Shown here one piece after another: positions 30,998 to 41,119 of a stretch of 42,693 nucleotides of DNA (position 1 is the first letter of the stretch; each line of letters begins with the position of its first letter). The notes under the pieces were generated by a model. That model saw nothing but the letters and a program-made list of their open reading frames with translations, had not been told where the DNA came from and did not search any database. Made by a program: the position numbers and the translations under genes. The stretch covers positions 1 to 42,693 of the forward strand of contig NZ_POTX01000025.1 in assembly GCF_003236305.1 (NCBI RefSeq), given 5' to 3'. This DNA comes from Micromonospora endophytica. GTDB lineage: Bacteria; Actinomycetota; Actinomycetes; Mycobacteriales; Micromonosporaceae.

Positions 30998-31030
30998 ACC
31001 CGCACCCGGCACGCGGCGCGCTGCGGTGTT

Positions 31031-31078
31031 AGGAGGGGCCCCCTTTAATACACGAGGCGTTAATAGGGGGCCCCTCCT
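31031..31078. repeat. Dispersed GGGCCCCC repeat, inverted form, between convergent genes
   Basis: Arms 31031-31044 and 31065-31078 are perfect 14-bp complements around a 20-base loop containing TTAATACACGAGGCGTTAAT. The minus-strand reading shares GGARGGGCCCCCT, TTAACGCCTCGTG and flanking bases with the element at 40724-40776. It lies between rbpA-family and pgl stop codons and can act as a bidirectional terminator. Confidence 0.85.
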
Positions 31079-31079
31079 T

Positions 31080-31829
31080 TCACCGCGGGTGGATGGAGGT
31101 GGCGGCGGCGCGGTCGAGCAGCCAGAGGGTACGGCTGGTGCCCCGCACCCCGGCCGCCGGGATCTGTGCCGGCTCGGCGCCGGCCAGGGCCATGCCGACC
31201 GCCTCGGCCTTACCGGCGCCACTGGCCACCAGCCAGACCTCCTCGGCGGTGTTGATCGCCGGCAGGGTGAGAGTGGTCCGGATCGGTGGCGGCTTCGGGC
31301 TGTCCCGGACCGCGCTGACCGGCCGGCTCTCGTGCTGCACCGGGTGTTCTGGGAAAACCGAGGCGATGTGCCCGTCCTCGCCGACGCCGAGCATCAGCAC
31401 GTCGAAGTGGGGCAGCTCGGCGGTGCCGGAGCGGGCCGCCCGGGCGAGTTCGGCCGCGTACCGCGCGGCGGCCTCCTCCGGCTCGACGCCGGCGTCGGCG
31501 GCCGGCATGGGGTGGATCCGGGCCGGATCGAGTGGCAGCGCGTCCAGTAGCGCCGCGCGGGCCTGGGTCTCGTTACGTTCCGGGTCGCCGGTGGGCAGGA
31601 ACCGTTCGTCGCCCCACCACACGTCGACCCGGGACCAGTCGACGGCGGCGGCGGCCGGCAGCGCGGTCACCGCGCGGTGCACCGCCGCGGCGATCCGGCC
31701 GCCGGTGAGCACCACCGACGCCTCGCCCCGCGCGGCCTGCGCGTCGAGCAGCCGCACCACCAACCGGGCCGCGACGGCCTGCGCCAGCAGGTCGGCATCG
31801 GCGTGTACGGCGACACTCGCCTCTGTCAT
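31080..31829 (-). CDS. pgl: 6-phosphogluconolactonase
   Basis: This enzyme hydrolyses 6-phosphogluconolactone in the oxidative pentose phosphate pathway. The 249-residue product is of the DevB/NagB-like type. Motifs are VVLTGGRIAAAVH near residue 39, VDVWWGDERFLPTGDPERN near residue 66, and MLGVGEDGHIASVFPEHP near residue 145. It is the last gene of the minus-strand operon from tkt, 55 bases after opcA, and its stop is next to the repeat that separates it from the rbpA-family gene. Confidence 0.95.
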   Translation of the reverse strand: MTEASVAVHADADLLAQAVAARLVVRLLDAQAARGEASVVLTGGRIAAAVHRAVTALPAAAAVDWSRVDVWWGDERFLPTGDPERNETQARAALLDALPLDPARIHPMPAADAGVEPEEAAARYAAELARAARSGTAELPHFDVLMLGVGEDGHIASVFPEHPVQHESRPVSAVRDSPKPPPIRTTLTLPAINTAEEVWLVASGAGKAEAVGMALAGAEPAQIPAAGVRGTSRTLWLLDRAAATSIHPR

Positions 31830-31884
31830 GGTGTCCTTCCGCGACCGCGCGTCGGCGGTCGTGTCGTGCCGTCGATCGGCGGGG

Positions 31885-32901
31885 TCAGGATCCGGTGCTG
31901 GTCGAGGCGTGCGCGCTGACGCCCGCCTCGGCCCGCTGGGCGGTGGCCGGGTCCTTCCAGACGTGCACCCGCCGGTCGGGGCGGCGGTCCAGGTTGGTCA
32001 GGCCGGCGAAGGCACCGAGCGCCTCGGCGTACACCTGGTCGGAGCCGAGCCGGCGCAGCTCCTCGGCGAGTTCGTCGCCGAGTGGCCGGCGGACCAGCGG
32101 CAGGGTGCGGTCCTCCTGGCCGGTACGCCGGAACACCGCCATGCTGTCGTCGCGGGTCAGCGTCAGCTCGTCGCCGTTGGCGCAGCGCAGCTGCACCTCG
32201 CGCATGCGCGGGAACTCCCTGCTCCGTTCCCAGCGTGGCTTGATGCCCAGCCGGCTGCGCAGCCACCCGCGCATCAGCGCGGCGGTTGGGTCGGTCGGCG
32301 GCGCGACGATCGCGGCATCGGTGAGCTGCGCCTCGGTGGTGTCGAACGCGCCGGCCACCAGGGTGCGCCACGGGGTGATCCGGGTCCAGGCGAGGTCGGT
32401 GTCGCCGGGGGCGTAGTCGCGGGCGCGCTGCCGCAGCGCCTCGATCGGGTCGGCGGCCTGGGCGCTGTCGGTGATCCGCCGGTCGGCGACCACGCCGAGG
32501 AAGTCGGTGGCGATCTCGTCCGGCGGCTCGCCGTGCCACCAGGTGACCACCGGCACGTCCGGCACCAGCAGCGGCATCACCACCGACTCGGCGTGCAGGG
32601 CCAGCCGCCCGTACATCCGCATGACCACGGCCTCGCACGGGCCGAGTCGCCCGCCGACGACGATCTCCGCGTCCAGCCGGCTGCGGTCGCGCTCCAGGTC
32701 GGAGCGGACGACCACGAGCAGTCGGCACGGGTGTGCGGCGGCGGCGATGGTTGCGGCGGCCTCCGCCTCGCGGACCCGCTTCTCGTCCACCACCACGATC
32801 AGGGTCAGCGCCATGCCGCTGGCCACCCCACCGGCGCTGCGCCGTTCGGCGGCGAGCGCCTTGACCACCTCGTTGCCGGTGGTGTCCCACAATCCGATCA
32901 A
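31885..32901 (-). CDS. opcA: Glucose-6-phosphate dehydrogenase assembly protein OpcA
   Basis: This 338-residue protein is the OpcA partner of glucose-6-phosphate dehydrogenase, needed for its full activity or assembly in cyanobacteria and actinobacteria. Recognised parts include ALTLIVVVDEKRVREA, the PCRLLVVVRSD stretch, and LLVPDVPVVTWWHGEPP near residue 114. The start is TTG at 32899-32901 with GGAGG a few bases upstream. It lies 31 bases after zwf, its functional partner, on the same transcript. Confidence 0.94.
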   Translation of the reverse strand: MIGLWDTTGNEVVKALAAERRSAGGVASGMALTLIVVVDEKRVREAEAAATIAAAAHPCRLLVVVRSDLERDRSRLDAEIVVGGRLGPCEAVVMRMYGRLALHAESVVMPLLVPDVPVVTWWHGEPPDEIATDFLGVVADRRITDSAQAADPIEALRQRARDYAPGDTDLAWTRITPWRTLVAGAFDTTEAQLTDAAIVAPPTDPTAALMRGWLRSRLGIKPRWERSREFPRMREVQLRCANGDELTLTRDDSMAVFRRTGQEDRTLPLVRRPLGDELAEELRRLGSDQVYAEALGAFAGLTNLDRRPDRRVHVWKDPATAQRAEAGVSAHASTSTGS

Positions 32902-32932
32902 CGGAGCCTCCTGGTTCGCTCGTGCTGCCCGG

Positions 32933-34447
32933 TCACGCCCGCCGCCAGGTCCGACCCTCGCGGGCCAGCATCTCGTCGGCGGCCCGGGGCCCCCACTCGC
33001 CGGACCGGTAGGGTTCCGGCTTCGTGCCCTCCCAGGCGTGTTCCAGCGGGTCCACCACGGCCCAGCTCTGTTCCACCTCGGCGGCGTCGGGGAAGAGCGT
33101 CCGATCGCCGATCAGCACGTCGAGCACCAACCGTTCGTACGCCTCCGGGCTGGACTCGGTGAACGCCTCGCCGTACTGGAAGTCCATCGCGATGTCGCGG
33201 ACCTCCATGGTGGTGCCCGGCACCTTGGAGCCGAACTTGAGCACCACGCCCTCGTCCGGCTGGACCCGGATGACGAGCTGGTTGTTGCCGAGCATCTCCA
33301 TGTCGGCGGCGGTGAAGGGCAGGTGTGGCGCCTTCTTGAACATCACCGCGACCTCGGTGACCCGGCGCGGCAGCCGCTTGCCGGCGCGGATGTAGAACGG
33401 CACCTCGGCCCAGCGGCGGTTCTGGATGCCGAGCCGCACCGCCACGTACGTCTCCGTGGTGGAGGTCGACGGGACGCCCTCCTCCTCCAGGTAGCCCTTG
33501 GCCCGCTGGCCGCCGACCCAGCCGGGCAGATACTGCCCGCGTACGGTGTCCTTCGCGACGTCCCGCGGCACGGTGATGGCCTTGAGCACCTTGAGCTTCT
33601 CGGCCCGGATCTCGTCGGCGTCGAAGCTTGTCGGCTCCTCCATCGCCACCAGGGCGAGCAGTTGCAGCAGGTGGTTCTGCAACACGTCGCGGGCGGTGCC
33701 GACCGAGTCGTAGAAGCCGGCGCGGCTGCCGATCCCGACGTCCTCGGCCATGGTGATCTGCACCGAGTCGACGTACTGCGAGTTCCAGAGTGGCTCGAAG
33801 AGGCTGTTGGCGAAGCGCAGGGCGAGGATGTTCTGGACCGTCTCCTTGCCCAGGTAGTGGTCGATGCGGAAGACGTCCTGCCGGGTGAACACGTCGTCGA
33901 CCAGGTCGTTGAGCGCCTTGGCCGAGGGCAGGTCGTGCCCGAACGGCTTCTCCACCACCACCCGGCGCCAGCCACCGCACTTCTCGTTGTCGGCCATGCC
34001 GGTGCGGGCGAGCTGCTTGAGCACCACCGGGAAGGCGGCCGGTGGGATGGAGAAGTAGAAGGCCGCGTTGCCGTGGATGCCGTGGCTGTCCCGCAGGTCG
34101 TCCAGGCACTGGGCGAGCCGGTCGAAGGCGGCGTCGTCGTCGAACGAGCCGCCGACGAACTTGATGTTGTGTTCGAGGCGGGACCAGACCTCCTCCCGCC
34201 ACGGGGTCCGGCAGTGTGCTTTCGCCGCCTCCCGGGCCAGCGACGCGAAGTCGCCGTCCCGCCAGTCGCGCCGGGCGAAGCCGGCCACCACGAAACCGGG
34301 CGGCAACAGGCCACGGTTGGCCAGGTCGTACACCGCCGGCAGCAGCTTCTTCTGGGCCAGGTCTCCGGTCACTCCGAAGATCACCAGAGCGCACGGCTCC
34401 GGGATCCGCGGCAGCCGCCGGTCCTGCGGGTCGCGCAGCGGGTTCAC
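32933..34447 (-). CDS. zwf: Glucose-6-phosphate 1-dehydrogenase
   Basis: This enzyme makes NADPH from glucose 6-phosphate and opens the oxidative pentose phosphate pathway. The 504-residue product has the cofactor motif [17 protein letters not shown] near residue 22 and the catalytic [13 protein letters not shown] near residue 199, including the substrate lysine and histidine. Binding residues follow in YIRAGKRLP and the C-terminal [13 protein letters not shown]. The start is GTG with GAGGAG eight bases before it. It lies between pgi and opcA in the tkt-to-pgl operon. Confidence 0.97.
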   Translation of the reverse strand: MNPLRDPQDRRLPRIPEPCALVIFGVTGDLAQKKLLPAVYDLANRGLLPPGFVVAGFARRDWRDGDFASLAREAAKAHCRTPWREEVWSRLEHNIKFVGGSFDDDAAFDRLAQCLDDLRDSHGIHGNAAFYFSIPPAAFPVVLKQLARTGMADNEKCGGWRRVVVEKPFGHDLPSAKALNDLVDDVFTRQDVFRIDHYLGKETVQNILALRFANSLFEPLWNSQYVDSVQITMAEDVGIGSRAGFYDSVGTARDVLQNHLLQLLALVAMEEPTSFDADEIRAEKLKVLKAITVPRDVAKDTVRGQYLPGWVGGQRAKGYLEEEGVPSTSTTETYVAVRLGIQNRRWAEVPFYIRAGKRLPRRVTEVAVMFKKAPHLPFTAADMEMLGNNQLVIRVQPDEGVVLKFGSKVPGTTMEVRDIAMDFQYGEAFTESSPEAYERLVLDVLIGDRTLFPDAAEVEQSWAVVDPLEHAWEGTKPEPYRSGEWGPRAADEMLAREGRTWRRA

Positions 34448-34480
34448 TCTGTCTCCTCTGTTCGCGACTGCGGGGCTCGC

Positions 34481-34523
34481 AGGATCGGCTCACTCCTTGC
34501 GCTCACGGTGCCTTCCCGATCCT
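34481..34523 (-). other. Inverted repeat between pgi and zwf
   Basis: AGGATCGG (34481-34488) and CCGATCCT (34516-34523) are perfect complements separated by 27 bases. In the 97-base gap this could be a processing or partial termination site within the operon. Confidence 0.35.
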
Positions 34524-34544
34524 GGTCGTCCACGTCGTTCATCG

Positions 34545-36107
34545 TCATGCCCGCAGGGACCCGATCGCGTCGAACAGGTGGGCCAGGCCCATTGTCCGGT
34601 CGGTCAGGTGCAGGTGCAGCAGCGGGCGGTCGCGACCAGCCAGGGCCCGGCGGTCGCTGGCGGCCTGCGCCGCCAGTAGTTCCCCGAAGGAGTACGGTCT
34701 CCCGGGCACCGGCAGATCAACATTGACCGTACCGGTCACGTGAAGAAAACTACCCGCCGGCGGGCCGCCGATGTGGTATTGCCCGACGGCGCGTGGGTGA
34801 CTCGGTCCCCAACCGAAGGTGACAGGTCGTCCGGTCGCCTGGGCCAGCAGCGGACGCAGCCGGGCCGCGTCGGCGTCGGCGTGCCGGTCGAGGTACGCGA
34901 CCACCGCCAGGTAACCGTTCGCGTCCACCCCGTCCAGCAGCTGACGCAGGGCTCCGGCCAGGTCGGCCGGAGCGCCCGGCGGGGCGTACACCTCGATGGC
35001 GTCCTCGACGGCCGACGGTGTCCGCGGCTCGGCGGGCGGTGCCGTGCGGGGCCCGCCGAAGTCGGTGTCCGGGAAGTCGAGCGGCTCGGTCCCTCGCACG
35101 GTGGCGGCCATCGCGGCGGCGTACTGCCAGGCCAGGAAGTGCGCGCCGAGCGGGCCGTTGACCGCGACGTCGGCCGTCGTGCCGGCACCGGGCACGGCAC
35201 CGGCGGCCAGCGCGCCACCGTAGCTGACGGTGAGCACGTCGGCGCCGGTCACCCCGGGGGTGTCCGGTGACTCGACCACCACCGGCAGGATGCCGATGCC
35301 GTCGCGGCTGGTGCCGGCGAGCAGGTGCGCCACCCAGTCGCCGAGCCCTTCGACGCCGCTGCCGTCGGCGACCAGGGCGACCTTGTCCCGCCCGGTGGTC
35401 GCGGCGGCGGCCAGCGCGGCACCGAGCGCCAGGCCCGGATTGTCCCCCGGCCGGCCCAGTGACGCCGAGAACGCCTCGGCCTCGTCCAGCAGGTCGGCCA
35501 CGGCGACGCCGGCCAGCGCGCAGGGCACCAACGTGTACGCGGTGAGCGCGCGGTAGCCCTCGGCCACCGCAGGACCGGCCGGCACGATGATCGCGCCCAG
35601 TTCGGCGGCGACCGCCTCCAGCGACGAGCCCGGCTCGGTGACCACGACGAAATGCCGGCTCGCCTCGGCCTCGGTCATTCCGGCATCCAGGAACGCCTGC
35701 CAGTAGGCGCGCCGGTGGCTGTCGATCTCCGGGGTGTCGGCCCGACCGGCGAGCACGACCACGGTGCGGGCCAGCCGGTCGGCGAGCGCCGCACGGACCG
35801 GACCGGGGTCGGTGGTGTCGAGCACGGTCAGCGGCCGCCCGGTGGTCCGCGCGACGGTCCCGGCAGCGAGCGCCGGCTCAGCCGGTCCGACCAGCACCAC
35901 GTGGTCCAGGTCGGCCAGCTCCGCGGTCAACTCGGCCAGTTGGGGGAGCAGTTCACGGCCGTGCCGGTGGGCGTGCAGCCAACCCGGTACGTCGGCGTCG
36001 ACGAGCGCCTGCCGGGTGGCGGCCGGCGCGGCGGCGTCGACCGCCGCCGCGCCGTACACCGCGAGGCCGCCAGCGGCCTCGGCAGGTGCGTCCAGCAGTT
36101 CACCCAC
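34545..36107 (-). CDS. pgi: Glucose-6-phosphate isomerase
   Basis: This enzyme interconverts glucose 6-phosphate and fructose 6-phosphate. The 520-residue protein is a divergent form resembling the isomerase half of transaldolase-isomerase fusions. Two SIS-like sugar-phosphate domains are suggested, with DKVALVADGSGVEGLGDWVA near residue 240 and TSRDGIGILPVVVESPD next to it. The C-terminal QYHIGGPPAGSFLHVTG is typical of that subgroup. Classic eukaryote-like signatures are weak. GTG at 36105-36107 lies inside a perfect 15-bp stem and has no clear ribosome site, so the true start is uncertain. It follows tal by 48 bases. Confidence 0.87.
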   Translation of the reverse strand: MGELLDAPAEAAGGLAVYGAAAVDAAAPAATRQALVDADVPGWLHAHRHGRELLPQLAELTAELADLDHVVLVGPAEPALAAGTVARTTGRPLTVLDTTDPGPVRAALADRLARTVVVLAGRADTPEIDSHRRAYWQAFLDAGMTEAEASRHFVVVTEPGSSLEAVAAELGAIIVPAGPAVAEGYRALTAYTLVPCALAGVAVADLLDEAEAFSASLGRPGDNPGLALGAALAAAATTGRDKVALVADGSGVEGLGDWVAHLLAGTSRDGIGILPVVVESPDTPGVTGADVLTVSYGGALAAGAVPGAGTTADVAVNGPLGAHFLAWQYAAAMAATVRGTEPLDFPDTDFGGPRTAPPAEPRTPSAVEDAIEVYAPPGAPADLAGALRQLLDGVDANGYLAVVAYLDRHADADAARLRPLLAQATGRPVTFGWGPSHPRAVGQYHIGGPPAGSFLHVTGTVNVDLPVPGRPYSFGELLAAQAASDRRALAGRDRPLLHLHLTDRTMGLAHLFDAIGSLRA

Positions 36108-36137
36108 GCCGCCACCCGGCCAGGGTGGCGGCGTGGG
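36103..36137 (-). promoter_or_regulatory. Perfect 15-bp stem-loop covering the pgi start codon
   Basis: Arms 36103-36117 and 36123-36137 are exact complements around a five-base loop. In the messenger the pgi GTG is in the 3' arm, so the stem would hide it. The structure lies 18 bases after the tal stop and could lower pgi translation or end some transcripts. Confidence 0.7.
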
Positions 36138-36155
36138 CAGGGCCGGGACACACCG

Positions 36156-37334
36156 TCACGCATTGCCTCCGGCCCGCGCGGCGGCGTCGGCGTTGCTCTT
36201 GGCGGCGTCGCTCGGGCGGGCGGTGCCCTGCCCGGCGGCGGCCAGCGACTTGCGGACGCCGTCGAGCAACTCGTTCCAGCTCACCTCGAACTTCTCCACG
36301 CCCTCACGTTCCAGCGTGTCGATCACGTCGGTCATGTCCACACCCGCCGACTCCAGGCCGGCGAAGACCTGCCGGGCGTCGGCGTAGGCGCCGGTCACGG
36401 TGTCCGGGTGGGTCTCACCGTGCTCGGCGTACGCGTGCACGACCGACTCCGGCATCGTGTTGACGGTGCCGGGAGCGATCAGCTCCTCGACGTAGATGAC
36501 GTCCCGGTAGTCCGGGTTCTTGGTCGAGGTGGACGCCCAGAGCGGCCGCTGCGGGTGCGCGCCCGCGTCGGCCAGGGCCTGCCACCGGGCCGAGGAGAAG
36601 ACCTCGCCGTAGCGCTCGTACGCCAGTCGGGCGTTGGCCACCGCGGCCTTGCCGCGCAGCGCCTTGGCCTGGTCCGAACCGATCTTCTCCAGGCGCTTGT
36701 CCACCTCGCTGTCGACCCGGGAGACGAAGAACGAGGCCACCGAGCCGATCTTCGACAGGTCGTGGCCGTTCGCCTTGGCCTGCTCCAGGCCGGCGAGGAA
36801 CGCCTCCATCACCTGCGAGTAACGGTCCAACCCGAAGATCAGCGTGACGTTGACGCTGATCCCCTCGGCCAGCACGGCGGTGATCGCCGGCAGGCCGGCC
36901 TCGGTCGCCGGGATCTTGATGAACAGGTTCGGCCGGTCCACCAACCACCACAGCGCCTTGGCCTCGGCGACGGTCTTGGCCGCATCGTGCGCCGAGCGCG
37001 GGTCCACCTCGATGGAGACCCGGCCGTCGACACCCTCACTGGCGTCGTACGCCGGCCGCATCACGTCACACGCCCACCGCACGTCGTACGTGGTGAGCAT
37101 GCGGACGGCCTCTTCCACCTCGATGCCCCGGGTGGCCAGGTCGCGCAACTGCCAGTCGTAGGTGTCGGCGTCGCTCAACGCCTTGGCGAAGATGGTCGGG
37201 TTGGTGGTCACCCCGACCACGTGCTGCTCCCGGCGCAGCTGGTCCAGCCCGCCGGAGCTGAGTCGTACCCGGGAAAGGTCGTCGAGCCAGACCGCCACTC
37301 CCGCAGCGGTCAGTTCGCCCAGTCGGTCAGTCAT
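36156..37334 (-). CDS. tal: Transaldolase
   Basis: This enzyme moves a dihydroxyacetone unit between sugar phosphates in the non-oxidative pentose phosphate pathway. The 392-residue product is of the actinobacterial long type. [14 protein letters not shown] near residue 41 and [15 protein letters not shown] near residue 136 carry the Schiff-base lysine. [14 protein letters not shown] follows. The C-terminal tail is Ala-rich. The ATG at 37334 follows GGGAGCG; the upstream open frame to 37631 overlaps tkt and is rejected. It is 17 bases after the tkt stop. Confidence 0.96.
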   Translation of the reverse strand: MTDRLGELTAAGVAVWLDDLSRVRLSSGGLDQLRREQHVVGVTTNPTIFAKALSDADTYDWQLRDLATRGIEVEEAVRMLTTYDVRWACDVMRPAYDASEGVDGRVSIEVDPRSAHDAAKTVAEAKALWWLVDRPNLFIKIPATEAGLPAITAVLAEGISVNVTLIFGLDRYSQVMEAFLAGLEQAKANGHDLSKIGSVASFFVSRVDSEVDKRLEKIGSDQAKALRGKAAVANARLAYERYGEVFSSARWQALADAGAHPQRPLWASTSTKNPDYRDVIYVEELIAPGTVNTMPESVVHAYAEHGETHPDTVTGAYADARQVFAGLESAGVDMTDVIDTLEREGVEKFEVSWNELLDGVRKSLAAAGQGTARPSDAAKSNADAAARAGGNA

Positions 37335-37351
37335 GTACGCCAACGCTCCCC

Positions 37352-39481
37352 TCAGTTGCCGGTCGTGAAACCGGTGATGTCCCCGACCCGGGTCAGCGCC
37401 GCGTGCGCGGCGGCGACGATCCGGTCGGGGGTGAAGCCGAACTGCTCGAAGAGCACGGAGTGCGGGGCGCTCGCGCCGTAGTGTTCGAGGCTGACACTCT
37501 CGCCGCAGTCGCCGACGATCGCGCGCCACGACATCGCGATGCCCGCCTCCACGCTCACCCGCGCCTTTACCCCGCGCGGCAGGACCGACTCCCGGTACGC
37601 CTCGTCCTGCTCGTAGAACCACTCCTGGCACGGCATCGAGACCACCCGGGTCGGCGTGCCCTCGGCCTCCAGCCGATCCCGGGCGGTCAGGCAGAGCTGC
37701 ACCTCGGAACCGGTACCGACGATGATCACCTGCGGCTTGCCGTTGGACGCCTCGGCCAGCACGTAGCCGCCCTTGGCGGTCCCCTCGGCCCCGGCGAACT
37801 CGGACCGGTCCAGGGTGGGCAGCGGCTGCCGGCTCAGCGCCAGCGCGGTCGGCCGGTCGGTGTGCTCCAGGGCCTGCCGCCAGGCCCAGGCCGTCTCGTT
37901 GGCGTCGGCCGGGCGGACCACGTCCAGGCCGGGGATGGCGCGCAGCGCGGTCAGGTGCTCCACCGGCTGGTGGGTCGGGCCGTCCTCGCCGAGCCCGATC
38001 GAGTCGTGCGTCCAGACGTAGACCACCGGCAGCTTCATCAGCGCGGCCAACCGCACCGAGGGCCGCATGTAGTCGCTGAACACCAGGAAGGTGCCGCCGT
38101 ACGGGCGGGTGCCGCCGTGCAGGGCGATGCCGTTGAGGATCGCGCCCATGGCGTGTTCCCGGATGCCGAAGTGCAGCGTGCGGCCGTACTCGTGGCCGGG
38201 GAACTCCTTGGTGGCGTACTGGCTGGGGACGAAGGAGGGCTCACCCTTCATCGTGGTGTTGTTGCTCTCCGCCAGGTCGGCCGACCCGCCCCACAGCTCG
38301 GGCAGCACCGGGGCGAGCGCGGCCAGCACCTTGCCGGAGGCGGCCCGGGTGGCCACGCCCTTGGCGTCGGCCGGGAACTCCGGCAGCGCCTCGGTCCAAC
38401 CGTCGGGCAGCACCCGACCGGCCAGCCGGTCGTAGAGCGCGCGCCGCTGCGGGTTGGCCGCGGACCAGGCGTCGAAGGCGGCCGTCCACTCCTGCTGGGC
38501 GGCCTCACCCCGGCGCAGCACCTCCCGGCTGTGGGCCAGCACCTCCTCGCTGACCTCGAAGGACTCGGCCGGGTTGAAGCCGAGGATCTCCTTGGTGGCG
38601 GCCACCTCGTCGGCACCCAGCGCCGAGCCGTGGATCTTGCCGGTGTTCTGCTTGTTCGGTGCCGGCCAACCGATGATGGTGCGCAGCGCGATGAACGACG
38701 GGCGAGCCGTCTCCGCCTTGGCGGCCAGCAGCGCCTGGTAGAGCTCCTCGACGTTCTCGTGGTAGTCGCCCTGGTCGGCGTCGCCGCGGCGCCAGTCGAC
38801 CGTCTGCACGTGCCAGCCGTACGCCGCGTAGCGGGCCGCCACGTCCTCGCTCATCGCGATGCGGGTGTCGTCCTCGATCGAGATCTCGTTGTCGTCGTAG
38901 ATCACGCAGAGGTTGCCCAGCTGCTGGTGCCCGGCGAGCGCGCTGGCCTCGTGGCTGATGCCCTCCTCGATGTCGCCGTCGGAGGCGATGCACCAGATGT
39001 GGTGGTCGAAGGCGGACTCGCCGGCCTCGGCCTCCGGGTCGAACAGGCCACGCTCGCGGCGCGCCGCCATGGCCATGCCGACGGCGTTGCCCAGGCCCTG
39101 CCCGAGCGGGCCGGTGGTGGTCTCCACGCCCGGGGTGTGCCCGTGCTCGGGGTGCCCCGGGGTGAGCGAACCCCACTGCCGCAGCGACTTGAGGTCGTCC
39201 AGGCTCAGCGGGTAGCCGGCGAGGAAGAGTTGGATGTAGAGCGTCAGGCTGGAGTGGCCGGCGGAGAGCACGAAGCGGTCCCGGCCGGGCCAGTTCGGGT
39301 CGGCGGGACTGTGCCGCATGACCCGGTTGAACAACAGGTATGCGGCGGGAGCGAGGCTCATCGCGGTGCCCGGGTGGCCGTTGCCGGATTTCTCCACGGC
39401 ATCCATGGCCAGTACGCGGACGGTGTCCACGGCACGGCGATCGAGGTCGGTCCAGTCGAGTGCGGGGTGCTTGGCAGCCAC
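37352..39481 (-). CDS. tkt: Transketolase
   Basis: This thiamine diphosphate enzyme transfers two-carbon units in the non-oxidative pentose phosphate pathway. The 709-residue product has [20 protein letters not shown] near residue 26, the cofactor motif [13 protein letters not shown] near residue 168 with the Asp and Asn metal ligands (YDDNEIS), and the catalytic Glu region [15 protein letters not shown] near residue 430. [18 protein letters not shown] is the substrate-binding block. The start is GTG at 39479-39481 with GAGGAG eleven bases upstream. It is the first gene of the minus-strand pentose phosphate operon and is divergent from ctaB. Confidence 0.97.
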   Translation of the reverse strand: MAAKHPALDWTDLDRRAVDTVRVLAMDAVEKSGNGHPGTAMSLAPAAYLLFNRVMRHSPADPNWPGRDRFVLSAGHSSLTLYIQLFLAGYPLSLDDLKSLRQWGSLTPGHPEHGHTPGVETTTGPLGQGLGNAVGMAMAARRERGLFDPEAEAGESAFDHHIWCIASDGDIEEGISHEASALAGHQQLGNLCVIYDDNEISIEDDTRIAMSEDVAARYAAYGWHVQTVDWRRGDADQGDYHENVEELYQALLAAKAETARPSFIALRTIIGWPAPNKQNTGKIHGSALGADEVAATKEILGFNPAESFEVSEEVLAHSREVLRRGEAAQQEWTAAFDAWSAANPQRRALYDRLAGRVLPDGWTEALPEFPADAKGVATRAASGKVLAALAPVLPELWGGSADLAESNNTTMKGEPSFVPSQYATKEFPGHEYGRTLHFGIREHAMGAILNGIALHGGTRPYGGTFLVFSDYMRPSVRLAALMKLPVVYVWTHDSIGLGEDGPTHQPVEHLTALRAIPGLDVVRPADANETAWAWRQALEHTDRPTALALSRQPLPTLDRSEFAGAEGTAKGGYVLAEASNGKPQVIIVGTGSEVQLCLTARDRLEAEGTPTRVVSMPCQEWFYEQDEAYRESVLPRGVKARVSVEAGIAMSWRAIVGDCGESVSLEHYGASAPHSVLFEQFGFTPDRIVAAAHAALTRVGDITGFTTGN

Positions 39482-39526
39482 GGTGGTCAGTGCTCCTCGG
39501 CGAGATGGGCGGAACCCTCACTGGTG

Positions 39527-39673
39527 ACCCTATCGAGCGCCGCTAAACGTGTGCCCGAGGATCTCAGCATGCTGGTCTGTACGTTTCTTGTCGACGCTGC
39601 GGTTCAGCCGCCGGTGTGACGGTCCGCACCGTTACCGGGTCGCCCGGGCAGCCAAAACGACAGCGCGTAGTGT
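39527..39673. promoter_or_regulatory. tkt and ctaB divergent promoter region
   Basis: On the minus strand TAGGGT (39527-39532), in GCTCGATAGGGTC, is the probable tkt -10, with a leader near 40 bases. On the plus strand TAGTGT (39668-39673) is a possible ctaB -10. No gene is supported in the 266-bp space between the two starts. Confidence 0.45.
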
Positions 39674-39747
39674 GTGGGGCGGTGTGTCGGCCCGCAGCCG
39701 GTCCGGCCGCCGGAGAATCCCCTGCCCACGCCGGAAGGTGGCAATCC

Positions 39748-40704
39748 GTGAGCATGATCACCGAGCGCCCGGTCAGTAAAACTGCCGGACAGTCGTCGGT
39801 GCGCGCGGCGGAGGAGACCCCGGTCCGCTCCCGCGACCTGCGGGTGGTGGTGGCGGCGTATGTGACGTTGACCAAGCCGCGGATCGTCGAGCTGCTGCTG
39901 GTGACCACGGTGCCGGCGATGATGCTCGCGCACGGCGGGCTGCCGTCGCTCTGGCTGGTCGCGGTGGTGCTGGTGGGCGGCTCGCTCGCGGCCGGCGCGG
40001 CGAGCGTCCTCAACTGCTACATCGACCGGGACATCGACCAGTTGATGCGGCGGACCAAGCGGCGGCCACTGCCGGCGCACACGGTGACGCCCCGCAACGC
40101 CCTGATCTTCGGCCTGGTGCTGGCGACGGTCTCGCTGGCGCTGATGGCAGCCTTCACCAACCTGCTCGCCGCCGGGCTCACCCTGGCCGCGATCGTCTAC
40201 TACGACGTGATCTACACGCTCTGGCTCAAGCGGACCACTGCGGCGAACACCTTCTGGGGTGGGGCCTGCGGGGCCGCGCCGGTGCTGATCGGTTGGGCCG
40301 CGGTGACCGGGTCGCTGTCGCCGGTGGCCTGGGCGCTGTTCGCGGTGGTCTTCTTCTGGCAGATGCCGCACTTCTATCCGCTGGCCATGAAATACAAGGA
40401 CGACTACGCCCGCGCCGGCATCCCGATGCTGCCGGTGGTGGCCTCGGTGCGGCGGGTGAACGCCGAGATCATCCTCTTCGCCTGGCTGACCGTGCTCACC
40501 TCGCTGGCCGTCTGGGCGCTCGGTCTGAGCCCGGTCTACGGCGTGCCGACCCTGGTGGTGGGCGTGATCTTCCTGATCGAGGCGCACAAGCTCGCCGGTC
40601 GGGCGAGCCGGGGCGAGCCGGTCAAGCCGATGCGGCTGTTCCACTGGTCGACGACGTACCTCACCATCGTCTTCGCCGCCGCCGCCCTCGACGCCCTGCT
40701 GTAA
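39748..40704 (+). CDS. ctaB: Protoheme IX farnesyltransferase (haem O synthase)
   Basis: This integral membrane prenyltransferase makes haem O from haem B and farnesyl diphosphate for terminal oxidases. The 318-residue product has about nine membrane helices. The first Asp-rich motif is [20 protein letters not shown] near residue 90. The second conserved loop holds [13 protein letters not shown] near residue 151, and [17 protein letters not shown] near residue 215 is also typical. GTG at 39748 is favoured by GGAAGG nine bases upstream; ATG at 39754 is the alternative. Placement opposite tkt is common in actinomycetes. A GGGCCCCC repeat follows the gene. Confidence 0.95.
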   Translation: MSMITERPVSKTAGQSSVRAAEETPVRSRDLRVVVAAYVTLTKPRIVELLLVTTVPAMMLAHGGLPSLWLVAVVLVGGSLAAGAASVLNCYIDRDIDQLMRRTKRRPLPAHTVTPRNALIFGLVLATVSLALMAAFTNLLAAGLTLAAIVYYDVIYTLWLKRTTAANTFWGGACGAAPVLIGWAAVTGSLSPVAWALFAVVFFWQMPHFYPLAMKYKDDYARAGIPMLPVVASVRRVNAEIILFAWLTVLTSLAVWALGLSPVYGVPTLVVGVIFLIEAHKLAGRASRGEPVKPMRLFHWSTTYLTIVFAAAALDALL

Positions 40705-40723
40705 GGCATGCCAGGACGGCGGG

Positions 40724-40776
40724 TAAGGAAGGGCCCCCTCTTAACGCCTCGTGCATAGGAAGGGCCCCCTTTTAAC
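40724..40776. repeat. Dispersed GGGCCCCC repeat, direct form, after ctaB
   Basis: Two direct copies of GGAAGGGCCCCCTNTTAAC are at 40727-40745 and 40758-40776, separated by GCCTCGTGCATA. The same spacer core (GCCTCGTGYAT) is in the inverted element at 31031-31078. Each unit is itself a partial palindrome that may form a hairpin and end the ctaB transcript. Confidence 0.85.
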
Positions 40777-41119
40777 ACAAGCCCCACCACCCCGGTTCCA
40801 CGTATCCCGCCGCAGTCGGGCATCGGTGGGGTGGCGGGCGGCGCGGCCTCGGCCGAGGAGTGGCACTGCGGTTTGCCCGGCGGAACGCCATAGATGTACT
40901 GCGATCCGACTTTGTCGGCACAATTCCCCCAAGGGGGACCGGCCCGATCCGCTCGGCATCACCCGGTTACTGGCCATCCGGGGTGTCGGTTGGTCCGGTT
41001 ATGGCCGGTAAAATGCGGGCGAAACACCTCTCGACTTGCTTAAACCACTGCGTAATCGGTATCACAAAAGGTTCATGGTTCTGCCCCCTTAGGGTGCGGC
41101 TCTGCATAGGCTTCGGGTT
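40777..41119. other. Non-coding space with repeats and a probable promoter
   Basis: No gene is supported here. The region holds a short perfect palindrome TCCCCCAAGGGGGA (40925-40938) and two similar blocks, CCGGTTACTGGCC (40963-40975) and CCGGTTATGGCC (40995-41006), 32 bases apart. An AT-richer stretch at about 41010-41090 follows. TAGGCT (41107-41112) ends seven bases before the next ATG and fits a leaderless transcript. Confidence 0.5.

Noticed and set aside
32471..34726. 751-codon plus-strand frame opposite zwf and opcA
   Set aside because: Shadow of zwf and opcA, both well supported.
35652..37481. 609-codon plus-strand frame opposite pgi and tal
   Set aside because: Shadow frame without motifs.
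37403..39619. 738-codon plus-strand frame opposite tkt
   Set aside because: Shadow frame; transketolase motifs are clear on the minus strand.
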